Source: Armatimonadota bacterium
Lineage (GTDB): Bacteria > Armatimonadota > Fimbriimonadia > Fimbriimonadales > ATM1
DNA: 8,151 bases
Reading direction: 5' to 3'
Assembly: GCA_013816225.1 (NCBI GenBank)
Contig: JACDEQ010000067.1
Coordinates: 1-8,151, forward strand
Shown here in pieces: positions 1-6,404 of the stretch (the stretch's first letter is position 1; each line of letters opens with the position of its first letter). Both the position numbers and the translations under genes were made by a program. A model generated the notes under the pieces. It worked only from the letters and a program-made list of their open reading frames with translations, did no database searches and had not been told where the DNA came from.

Positions 1-16
1 GAGATAACCCGTCCGG

Positions 17-22
17 TATAAT
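17..22 (+). promoter_or_regulatory. Putative -10 box of the pyrG promoter
   Basis: A perfect TATAAT lies 17 bp (23-39) upstream of the pyrG start codon. Counting the usual 7 bp after the box puts the likely first transcribed base at the GGG of 30-32, followed by C at 33. The -35 box would fall just before base 1 and cannot be seen. The predicted untranslated leader is only about 10 nt. The hexamer match and spacing are seen directly; the start site is inferred. Confidence 0.55.
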
Positions 23-39
23 ATCGCGCGGGCTGTAGA

Positions 40-1707
40 TTGGCAGAGCGAAAGTATATTTTTGTTACGGGCGGCGTTGTTAGCGGAATCGGCAAAGGCA
101 TCGCCGCCGCCAGCATCGGTAGGCTCCTCCGCAACCGCGGCTTCACAGTCGCCCCTGTAAAGCTCGACCCCTACATCAACGTCGACGCTGGCACTATGAA
201 CCCGTTCCAGCACGGCGAGGTGTTCGTTACCGAAGACGGCGCCGAAACCGACCTCGATCTCGGCCACTACGAGCGGTTCATGGACGTGTTCTGCTCCGGT
301 CTCAGCAGCGTTACGACCGGCTCCGTCTATCGATCCGTTATCGACAACGAGCGGCGAGGTGACTACCTCGGCGCGACCGTCCAGGTCATCCCGCATATCA
401 CCAAAGAGATCAAGGACCGCATTCTCGCGGTCGGCGAGAAGGACGGGGTCGACGTGGTACTCGCCGAAATCGGCGGCACGGTGGGCGACATCGAGAGCCT
501 TCCCTTCCTGGAAGCCGTCAGGCAATTCCGCAAAGACGTCGGCCAGGAGAATGTGATGTACGTCCACGTGACCCTGATCCCGCAAGTCGGGCCGTGGGGC
601 GAGATCAAGACCAAGCCCACCCAGCACAGCGTAATCAAGCTGCGCGAGATCGGAATCGCGCCCGATCTCCTGATCTGCCGCACCGAGCTCCCGATGTCGC
701 AAGACCTAAAGGACAAAATCTCGCTCTTCTGCGACGTCCGAGTCGAGGCCGTCGTGGAGTCGATGAACGTCGACACGATTTACGAGATCCCCGGCATTTA
801 CGAGGCTTCCGGAGTGGGCGACTTCGTCACCGGCCGCCTCGAGCTTCCGGCCAACAAGCCCGACCTCGCGGAGTGGGAGGAAATCGTCTCGCGGATCAAG
901 GAGCCGAGCGGCAACGTTCGGATCGGCGTCGTGGGCAAGTACACCGAGAACGGCGACGCTTACAAGTCGATCCAGGAGGCGCTCGTCCACGGCGGGATCG
1001 CGAGCGAGGCGCGAGTGGAGATCGCCTGGATCGAATCTTCCCTGGTCGAATGCGGGTCGCCCGAGAAGCTACTCGAAGGCCTCGACGGGCTGATAGTCGC
1101 CCCGGGCTTCGGCGAGCGCGGGGTGGAGGGCAAAATCCGCGCCATCCAGATCGCTCGGGAGGGAGGGCTTCCATTCCTCGGCATCTGCCTGGGGATGCAG
1201 CTCGCCGTGGTCGAGTTCGCCCGCAACGTCTGCGGCCTTGAGGGCGCTAACAGCGAAGAGACCACCCCCGACGCGCCGCACCTCGTCGTCCACCTTCTGC
1301 CCGAGCAGAAGGGCGTTTCCGCTAAAGGCGCGACCATGAGGCTCGGCAGCTACCCCTGCAACATCTTGCACGGCAGCGCTGCCGAGAAGCTATTCGGCAC
1401 CAATCGCATCGTCGACCGGCACCGCCACCGTTACGAAGTCAACAACGACTACCGCGAGCGGATGGCCGCCGAAGGCCTCGTCTGCTGCGGTGTCTCACCC
1501 GACTACCGCCTCGTCGAGATGATCGAATTGCCGACGCACCCGTTCTTCATGGGCACTCAAGCGCACCCCGAATTCCGCAGCCGCCCCAACCGCCCGCATC
1601 CGCTGTTCGCGGGCCTGGTGCGGACGGCGATGCGTGGCGCGACTGCCGACTGCCGACTGCCGACTGCCGAGACGGCAGAGCTCGAGTCGGCAGAGTCCAA
1701 ACTATAG
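40..1707 (+). CDS. pyrG: CTP synthase (glutamine-hydrolysing), PyrG
   Basis: CTP synthase makes CTP from UTP, ATP and glutamine, the last step of de novo pyrimidine nucleotide synthesis, in the cytoplasm. The 555-residue protein has the full two-domain plan. The N-terminal synthetase domain (about 1-270) carries the P-loop-like GGVVSGIGKG (11-20), KLDPYINVD (41-49) and HGEVFVTEDGAETDLDLGHY (58-77). The class I glutaminase domain (about 293-530) carries the nucleophile Cys383 in GICLGMQ and the catalytic pair His509 and Glu511 in AHPEF. The start is TTG at 40: it places KYIFVTGG where the family begins, and an in-frame TAA at 19-21 limits any extension. No Shine-Dalgarno sequence precedes it, and the leader is probably about 10 nt. 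The family normally ends near HPLFAGLVRTA (520-530); here a tail of about 22 residues follows, encoded by GACTGCC repeats. The gene stands alone and is convergent with the defence operon. Confidence 0.98.
   Translation: MAERKYIFVTGGVVSGIGKGIAAASIGRLLRNRGFTVAPVKLDPYINVDAGTMNPFQHGEVFVTEDGAETDLDLGHYERFMDVFCSGLSSVTTGSVYRSVIDNERRGDYLGATVQVIPHITKEIKDRILAVGEKDGVDVVLAEIGGTVGDIESLPFLEAVRQFRKDVGQENVMYVHVTLIPQVGPWGEIKTKPTQHSVIKLREIGIAPDLLICRTELPMSQDLKDKISLFCDVRVEAVVESMNVDTIYEIPGIYEASGVGDFVTGRLELPANKPDLAEWEEIVSRIKEPSGNVRIGVVGKYTENGDAYKSIQEALVHGGIASEARVEIAWIESSLVECGSPEKLLEGLDGLIVAPGFGERGVEGKIRAIQIAREGGLPFLGICLGMQLAVVEFARNVCGLEGANSEETTPDAPHLVVHLLPEQKGVSAKGATMRLGSYPCNILHGSAAEKLFGTNRIVDRHRHRYEVNNDYRERMAAEGLVCCGVSPDYRLVEMIELPTHPFFMGTQAHPEFRSRPNRPHPLFAGLVRTAMRGATADCRLPTAETAELESAESKL
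1641..1693 (+). repeat. GACTGCC heptamer tract with hairpins, inside the pyrG 3' end
   Basis: Four perfect head-to-tail copies of GACTGCC run from 1641 to 1668. They are followed by reverse-complement copies: CGGCAG at 1673-1678 and GTCGGCAG at 1686-1693. The last direct copy forms a perfect 6-bp hairpin with the first inverted copy (CTGCCG 1664-1669, loop AGA, CGGCAG 1673-1678). An earlier CTGCCGAC can pair with 1686-1693 over 8 bp. The tract is translated as the C-terminal tail of PyrG. It has no T run after it, so it is not a classical intrinsic terminator, although it may slow or stop transcription at the end of the gene. Confidence 0.85.
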
Positions 1708-1733
1708 CCAAGGCGGCAGGAGCCGTCCCCGAT

Positions 1734-1793
1734 TTCCCGATTCCCCGTCGTCAGTCACCAGTCGTTTCCCCGGTCCGCAGTCTCCAGTCTGAA
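1734..1793. repeat. Degenerate heptamer/octamer tract
   Basis: On the plus strand CGATTTCC and CGATTCCC follow one another around 1731-1746, and GCAGTCT (1777-1783) is followed directly by CCAGTCT (1784-1790). Read on the minus strand the stretch becomes a series of units close to GACTGNN, so it looks like a decayed relative of the GACTGCC tracts in the opposite orientation. The copies are imperfect, so the exact limits are approximate. Confidence 0.45.
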
Positions 1794-1807
1794 AAGAAGC
1801 TCCCCGC

Positions 1808-1828
1808 GAATGCCGAGTGCCGACAGAG
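1808..1828 (+). repeat. Three imperfect heptamers of the GACTGCC family
   Basis: The successive units GAATGCC (1808-1814), GAGTGCC (1815-1821) and GACAGAG (1822-1828) keep the 7-bp period and the orientation of the tract at the pyrG 3' end, with one to three changes each. Confidence 0.5.
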
Positions 1829-1920
1829 TTCCGGAGCCCCGAACTGAAAAGTGAGATGAGCCTCCGCCGTTTTATGGGCATCGAGCATGTTCTCCAAGCA
1901 TATGCTTGTCGGCTCCGAAC
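1829..1920 (-). other. Inverted-repeat region, possible structured RNA
   Basis: GTTCCGGAGCC at 1829-1839 is complementary, with one bulged base, to GGCTCCGAAC at 1911-1920. These could form the outer stem of a domain of about 90 nt. Inside it sits a perfect 14-bp palindrome (1895-1908). A minus-strand TATAAT at 1957-1962 would drive transcription into this region. The pairing is seen in the sequence; that it is a functional RNA is inference. It could equally be a mobile-repeat remnant. Confidence 0.3.
1895..1908. repeat. Perfect 14-bp palindrome CAAGCATATGCTTG
   Basis: The sequence is identical to its own reverse complement over 14 bases. It is the kind of site a dimeric regulator binds, or the tip of a stem, but no regulator gene is nearby and it is more than 180 bp from either flanking gene. 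Confidence 0.5.
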
Positions 1921-1956
1921 ATCTTAGAGCAATCCCGCGCATCGCAGGGCACCCTC

Positions 1957-1962
1957 ATTATA
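1957..1962 (-). promoter_or_regulatory. Minus-strand TATAAT box, possible promoter
   Basis: A perfect TATAAT on the minus strand (ATTATA on the plus strand) sits immediately downstream of the third heptamer tract. Near-consensus -35 hexamers (TCGACA, five of six) occur within the heptamers, but their spacing is 14 or 21 bp rather than 17. Transcription would run towards the pyrG 3' end. There is no gene there to serve, so this is weak. Confidence 0.25.
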
Positions 1963-1966
1963 TCAC

Positions 1967-1990
1967 GACTGCCGACTGTCGACTGTCGAC
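1967..1990 (+). repeat. GACTGYC heptamer tract
   Basis: GACTGCC (1967-1973) is followed by two copies of GACTGTC (1974-1980, 1981-1987) and a partial GAC. It has the same unit, period and orientation as the tract in the pyrG 3' end about 300 bp away, so both belong to one repeat family rather than being chance simple sequence. Confidence 0.8.
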
Positions 1991-2103
1991 GGGGATTGGG
2001 ATGGCGGCCCCAAAGGGAAACCGATTCGTCGCCCGGCTCACGAACCCCGCCGCCATCAAAACCTCAGGAATGGAAGCGCCTGGTGCAGGGTGAATCCCAG
2101 CTT

Positions 2104-2445
2104 CTAGTACATCCCCTTCGCAGGATTGTCGGACTCGGTGTGCAGGAAGGCAGCGTCGCCCTGGCTCTGCACCTGGTGAGCGGGGATGGCAACGAAGCGT
2201 AGCACAACAGGGGCTGGGAAACTCGCAGAATCGGAAAGCTGCGAATAGGCGGAAAAATTGTCAGCATCGTGCGCAATCTCGCTTGGTTCGAAGCACCGAG
2301 GCATTGGCCAGGATCCGAAAACTGGAGCTGCCGAACCAGCAAGTGAATATCGACATAGTGCCAGTAGATATAACAGGGTGACCGCGGAATCCTGCGCCGG
2401 CGTCTTCCCGTTTAACGATGACCCAGGCCGGGTTCTATGAGTGGA
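2104..2445 (-). other. Stop-free minus-strand frame, unrecognised; possible gene remnant
   Basis: The minus-strand frame is open for 114 codons, ending at TAG (2104-2106) and bounded upstream by TAG at 2446-2448. The only ATG near the middle is at 2302-2304, which would give 66 residues ending in AFLHTESDNPAKGMY. No good Shine-Dalgarno sequence precedes that ATG. I recognise no family. If the terminal TAG is skipped, the frame continues for another 14 or so codons, as it might in a degraded gene. It could also be a chance open frame in G+C-rich DNA. Confidence 0.2.
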
Positions 2446-2527
2446 CTACCAAATGGGGGTAGACCAGACCAATTGCCAGTTGGCTGATTCCTCTCCAATC
2501 GCGGGGTTCTGGCGATCCCAGTCGTCT

Positions 2528-5500
2528 CTAGAGGCCTTTTTTGCCAAGCCAGTCTTGCATCGCCTTGCCGGTGAGTTCTTCGGTGGAGTTGCCGAGGCGT
2601 ATGTAGAGTTTGTTGTCGAGGTAGTGCGGGGAGGGGCCGGGGGTTACTACGACGCGGCAGATGGGTTTGTCGTCGAGTTCTACGAAGGTGACTTTGACTT
2701 CGTGGGTAGGGATTGGGGCGATGCGGGTTTTGAGCAGGTCCCACAGTTTGTTCTCGAATCCGTCGGCGTCCTTAGTCTTCCCGAGCAGCGCGAAGTCGGG
2801 CTCTATACCGATGATGGTTTTGTTGTTGTGCACACCGATGAGCAGCGTTCCTCCTTCGGTGTTGATGAACGCGCAGACGGTTTTTAGGGCCGAGTGGAGC
2901 ACGTTCTTTCGCGCATTGGCGAGTTTCTCGTTGCGCTGGTTCTCTGGTACGGCGAGGATCTCGGGGCCGTTTGGGTCCACGCATTCGAGGGACTGCTTGA
3001 GTTCGACGCTTGCACTTTCGCCGGCGGCAATGAGGTTGCGCACTTCTTCGATTAGAGTCCCCCTCTCCGCTTCGAGCTTCGCGAGCCATTCGTCGTAAGT
3101 CGGGGCCTCGTGTTGGTGGAAGTAGAGGAACTCGACCCGGCTGTCGATCTCGTCTTCCCGCTCGCTCACGTCAACATCGGTGTGCAGGTCGATCGCCTTG
3201 GTATCGAGAATGGCCCGGACGAGGCGTTCGATAGCTGCGCGGTCGTTGGGCTCTGCCCGGGGTACGCGACATCGCGCAAAGTTCGATCTTAGTAACTGTC
3301 TGCCGTTTTGAATTGGCGGACAAAAGCGCTCAATCTCGGCCCAAAAGCATTTGCTGTTCATGACTCCTAGAAGGTACATGTCGGCAGACGGAAGGATGTA
3401 TAGGGAGTCGTTCGTGTAGGTCGCTGCAGCGTCGAACGAAAAGCATGGCCGCACCTGAAAGCGTTGCCAAATAATCTTAGGGCCCTCAAACTCGGAGTAA
3501 TAAGCGCAGGGCCTGAGCTCCCACCAGTTCATCGACTCAGGGTTATAGTCCGATCTCATCGATAGGACTTGTTTGAACCTTTTCAAGTGCGAAATAATTG
3601 CGCCAAATCTCTCAATCCCGTTTCCGATTTCCGCCTTTATCAGGAAGTTGTGTGGCTTGGCTAGGGAGTATCGATTAATGTCGCGGCCGCGGGCAAAGGG
3701 TTTCAAATAAGGTTGGCACAGAGGGTCCCTGGTCAAAATCTCCGCTCGTTGCCGTTCATCGATCACAAAGGCATGCGTAACACCCAGGTTGATGCCGCTC
3801 CATATCTTAGCGCTGGCAAATTCCTCAATCGGAACGAGGTGTTCGACCAACAAGGAATCCGGCGCAGACGAAAGCGCCCAGGTACCTTCGCCGAGGGTTC
3901 GTTGATTGAACGGCGAACCGCTCTCGGCCAAGGCTAAGGATGGGTTCTCCACGGTCGCCCAATCTTTGCTTTCCAGGAATCTAAACGGGGTTTCCTCCGC
4001 CAGGATCGCCTTTTGGAGGCTCACGATGCATGGATAAGCAGTTGCCGTAAAGACCGGCAACTGCCCGATGTCTAGGACAAAGCGCAGCGTCGTCTCCTGT
4101 AGAAAGGTCTTTCGGACCCCTCGGCCATAGCCTGAGGTCATCCATTTGTTCGAGCTTATGTAAACGAGTTGCCCCCCGTTTTGCGTCAGCTGAAGACCCC
4201 TTTCATAGAAGTAAACATAGAGGTCCGCTTGTCCGGAATACACTCGCGGAAATTGTGACCGGAGTCCTGGCTTTCCCGCGATACGCTGATACCTCACATA
4301 TGGGGGATTGGCGAGAACCACATCGAATCCCGATTGCCTTGCATCGGGTTCGTCGAGGAACACGTCGAAGAATTCAACTCGCCACTCGAACCTGTTGCTG
4401 TCCTTTGTCGCACTGCCGGTAACCTTTACCCGTAGTTCGGCGAGTTTGCCTTCGAAGGCCAGCCTTACACTAAATTTTTTTTCGCCATGTAATTCCTGAT
4501 ATTGTTGTCGGAGACTGCGCAGGTGGAGAATGGTTTCTGTAAGATTCCAAACATCGAGACCCGATTGCTCACCCTTCTTTTGCTTCGACCAATCGATTGG
4601 TTGGGATGGGTCGGGGCCTAGTAGGCTGTCGCCAGTCTCGATCTTATATTCGAGGTTGGGCAATGGCTGGGGCCGCTGACCTGTGTCCTCGACGAGCAAT
4701 GTAAGCCATAGGCGGAGCATCGCGGTGTTGGTGGCGAACGCTTGCAAATCGACGCCGTAGATGTTGTTCTCGATGATGTGAAGTTTTCGCTGATGTTCTT
4801 CTTTGGCAGGGTCATCGCTAAACCGGCGATCCTGGCGTTGCAAGAACGCAAAAAGGGCATATAGCTCTTGCAGCATGCCGAGCAGGTACGCGCCGCTTCC
4901 GCAAGCGGGGTCCACGACTTTGATTTCCTTGAGCGCGTCGAAAGCCTTGTTGCCCTCAGCATTCGTCAGGGCGCAATTAGGATGGTCGAAAACGAGCCCC
5001 CGGGCCCTGTCCTCGGGCAGGCCCTTGCTTCGCAGGTAGCCTACTAGCGCTTCGCGGCACATGAACTGCACGATCTCGCGGGGGGTGTAGTAGCTGCCGG
5101 TGTCGTGGCGCTTACTGCTGATGGTGAGCTGTTCGAAGATCTTGCCGAGGATTTCGGGGTCGACGGCGACCTGGACGTCGAGCGGCGAGCTTTCTTCGAC
5201 CGTGAAGTTGTATCGGTAGAATAGGCCGTCTGGGCCGAGGAGTTCTTCGAAAATGCGATCGGGGATATCGACCTTCGGATCTGCAAAACGGTGATCGTCG
5301 TCGAAGAGGCCGCCGTTTAGATATTCCACGTCACCGATGAGCGGGCGTGATATTTCATGGACCTTCTCGCTGGTCGGGTGGTTTGCGGCATTGAACAGCG
5401 CGTTGAGGCGAGTCGGCCAGAACGGATTGATTCCATCCTTGCCGCTTTCCCACAGAGCACGAAGATAATCGGGCCGATCATTTAATTTCAGCCAGCCCTT

Positions 5501-6154
5501 TTTCTCAACGAAGCGCAAGAAGATCAATCGATTGAAAAGCGTTTGAATGAACAATCGCCGCTCACCTTCGTCGGGGAGCGCCTTTGCGACGGCATCGCAC
5601 GCGTCGAAGAACAGATCGCTCAGATTCGTGAAGAAGTCCTTGGTTAGCTTTTCGACGTCAAATGCTTGCGTCCAATCTCGGTGCCACTCCAGTTTGTTCA
5701 GGTTTTTGACAGCTGTTCTTGCTTCGAGCATGTCGCTCCATTCGAATCGCCGAAGTTTCGCGCTGGCGAGCTTGTCGCCACGGAAGTGTCCGAGAGTGAA
5801 CCCATCACTGTGCTTGCAGATAAAGAGAATGTCGTCGTGCGGCCACGTCGGGTTTGCGTGTGTTGCGCGGGCTTTGGTGGCGACTTCGTTGAGTATCGGG
5901 CGAAGGGCCGAGCGCTTCATTTCGTTCTCGCCGAAATCCACAAGGAAGATCCCCCATTGTTGGTCGTCGCTCAGCTTTTGGACCGCAGCGAGGGATTCCA
6001 CGCCGGATAGTCTTTCCTTATCGATGCCGTAGAGATCGGCGACGGCCTCGAACGTTCGCCACTCATCTTGCGGCCAACCGAGCTTGCGGTGGAATAGGCT
6101 CGCAAGGTCGTCAAACGAGGAAACGCCCTTGAGATCGCCTGAGTCGATACTCAT
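2528..6154 (-). CDS. Eco57I/TaqI-type adenine-specific DNA methyltransferase with C-terminal AlbA_2 (Schlafen) domain
   Basis: The 1208-residue protein should transfer methyl groups from S-adenosylmethionine to adenine N6. In order it shows an N-terminal helical region (about 1-340), motif X GSYYTPREIV (353-362), SAM-binding motif I DPACGSG (415-421), YGVD (466-469), and catalytic NPPY (616-619). Next come a TaqI-like recognition domain (about 815-965, ARGRDINRY at 821-829), a helical linker, and an AlbA_2 domain (about 1043-1208). The latter has ESASVELK (1046-1053), FINTEGGTLLIGV (1096-1108) and YIRLGNSTEE (1184-1193). The order motif I then NPPY then target recognition is gamma-class. The start is ATG at 6154: upstream residues are low-complexity and overlap hicB out of frame, and ATGA overlap with the hicB stop implies translational coupling. 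No clear PD-(D/E)XK nuclease is seen; D73 with E78-x-K80 is only a weak candidate. It could act as a BREX- or DISARM-type modification subunit or as a type IIG-like enzyme. The methyltransferase call is firm; the system role is inferred. Confidence 0.95.
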   Translation of the reverse strand: MSIDSGDLKGVSSFDDLASLFHRKLGWPQDEWRTFEAVADLYGIDKERLSGVESLAAVQKLSDDQQWGIFLVDFGENEMKRSALRPILNEVATKARATHANPTWPHDDILFICKHSDGFTLGHFRGDKLASAKLRRFEWSDMLEARTAVKNLNKLEWHRDWTQAFDVEKLTKDFFTNLSDLFFDACDAVAKALPDEGERRLFIQTLFNRLIFLRFVEKKGWLKLNDRPDYLRALWESGKDGINPFWPTRLNALFNAANHPTSEKVHEISRPLIGDVEYLNGGLFDDDHRFADPKVDIPDRIFEELLGPDGLFYRYNFTVEESSPLDVQVAVDPEILGKIFEQLTISSKRHDTGSYYTPREIVQFMCREALVGYLRSKGLPEDRARGLVFDHPNCALTNAEGNKAFDALKEIKVVDPACGSGAYLLGMLQELYALFAFLQRQDRRFSDDPAKEEHQRKLHIIENNIYGVDLQAFATNTAMLRLWLTLLVEDTGQRPQPLPNLEYKIETGDSLLGPDPSQPIDWSKQKKGEQSGLDVWNLTETILHLRSLRQQYQELHGEKKFSVRLAFEGKLAELRVKVTGSATKDSNRFEWRVEFFDVFLDEPDARQSGFDVVLANPPYVRYQRIAGKPGLRSQFPRVYSGQADLYVYFYERGLQLTQNGGQLVYISSNKWMTSGYGRGVRKTFLQETTLRFVLDIGQLPVFTATAYPCIVSLQKAILAEETPFRFLESKDWATVENPSLALAESGSPFNQRTLGEGTWALSSAPDSLLVEHLVPIEEFASAKIWSGINLGVTHAFVIDERQRAEILTRDPLCQPYLKPFARGRDINRYSLAKPHNFLIKAEIGNGIERFGAIISHLKRFKQVLSMRSDYNPESMNWWELRPCAYYSEFEGPKIIWQRFQVRPCFSFDAAATYTNDSLYILPSADMYLLGVMNSKCFWAEIERFCPPIQNGRQLLRSNFARCRVPRAEPNDRAAIERLVRAILDTKAIDLHTDVDVSEREDEIDSRVEFLYFHQHEAPTYDEWLAKLEAERGTLIEEVRNLIAAGESASVELKQSLECVDPNGPEILAVPENQRNEKLANARKNVLHSALKTVCAFINTEGGTLLIGVHNNKTIIGIEPDFALLGKTKDADGFENKLWDLLKTRIAPIPTHEVKVTFVELDDKPICRVVVTPGPSPHYLDNKLYIRLGNSTEELTGKAMQDWLGKKGL

Positions 6155-6357
6155 GCGTAGCGGAGGCGGCCTTTCGGCTCGGGAACTTCGCGGCCATGCT
6201 TCTTGGCGGCGGCGACCCAGAGCGCGGCGGCCTCGTCGAGGTTTCGCAGGCACTCCTCGCGGGACTTGCCATCCGCAATGCAGACGGGAAGCTCGGGGAC
6301 CTCGGCCAGAAACTCCTGGTCCTCCTCGCTCCACCACATAATCAGTTCATGCTTCAT
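6151..6357 (-). CDS. HicB-family protein (UPF0150), solitary antitoxin-like
   Basis: This 68-residue protein matches the short HicB/UPF0150 type: MKHELIMWWSEEDQEFLAEV, then PELP, an acidic helix (SREECLRNLDEAAALWVAAA), and the family ending GREVPEPKGRLRYA. Family HicB proteins are antitoxins that fold like a partial RNase H and usually neutralise the mRNA interferase HicA. This short form lacks a separate DNA-binding domain. LPVC stands where the family mostly has LPGC. The start is ATG at 6357, with GGGAG ending 9 nt upstream; a longer upstream reading overlaps the helicase gene and adds unrelated residues. It lies 47 bp after the helicase stop and overlaps the methyltransferase start by 4 bp. 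No HicA-like gene is visible in this window, so it may be a stray antitoxin, an operon regulator or an accessory subunit. Family assignment is confident; role is unknown. Confidence 0.9.
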   Translation of the reverse strand: MKHELIMWWSEEDQEFLAEVPELPVCIADGKSREECLRNLDEAAALWVAAAKKHGREVPEPKGRLRYA

Positions 6358-6404
6358 CGCCTTTCGCTCCCAGCGCATATTGTTGCACGAGCCTGACTTA
6401 GACA

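Larger units (their letters stand above)
1708..2527. other. Intergenic region between convergent pyrG and methyltransferase gene
   Basis: These 820 bp hold no gene I can support. Short open frames occur on both strands but lack ribosome binding sites and recognisable motifs. The left half (1708-1990) contains heptamer-like repeat tracts, an inverted repeat and a palindrome, listed separately. The right half (about 1990-2445) is non-repetitive internally and contains a 114-codon stop-free minus-strand frame (2104-2445). The stretch 2446-2527 holds nothing I recognise apart from the weak stem CCAA/TTGG near 2469-2483. I see no hairpin followed by a T run for either flanking gene. The size and the repeat content suggest an insertion or decay site between chromosomal core and accessory DNA. 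Confidence 0.7.

Noticed and set aside
594..1241. 215-codon plus-strand frame inside pyrG
   Set aside because: It is Arg/Pro-rich and wholly within the well-supported pyrG frame, so it is a G+C-driven shadow.
1641..1730. Intrinsic terminator of pyrG
   Set aside because: Hairpins are present, but no T-rich run follows on the plus strand.
1751..1942. 63-codon minus-strand frame in the intergenic region
   Set aside because: It spans repeat tracts and an inverted repeat, has no recognisable motif and no convincing ribosome binding site.
1641..1990. CRISPR array
   Set aside because: The repeat unit is 7 bp in tandem without spacers, so it is not a CRISPR.
2441..3098. Plus-strand frames antisense to the methyltransferase 3' end (148 and 145 codons)
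   Set aside because: They lie opposite the conserved AlbA_2 coding sequence, have no ribosome binding sites and show low-complexity composition.
2750..6154. Calling the large gene a type IIG restriction enzyme
   Set aside because: No convincing PD-(D/E)XK nuclease motif is visible. The only candidate, Asp73 with Glu78-x-Lys80, lacks supporting context.
6155..6337. Methyltransferase start at 6337, giving 61 more N-terminal residues
   Set aside because: The extra residues are rich in Arg, Gly and Pro and are the out-of-frame reading of hicB. The ATG at 6154 with the 4-bp hicB overlap is far better supported.
6151..6404. Complete HicAB toxin-antitoxin pair
   Set aside because: The flanking genes are a helicase and a methyltransferase. 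No short frame with HicA features was found on either strand.
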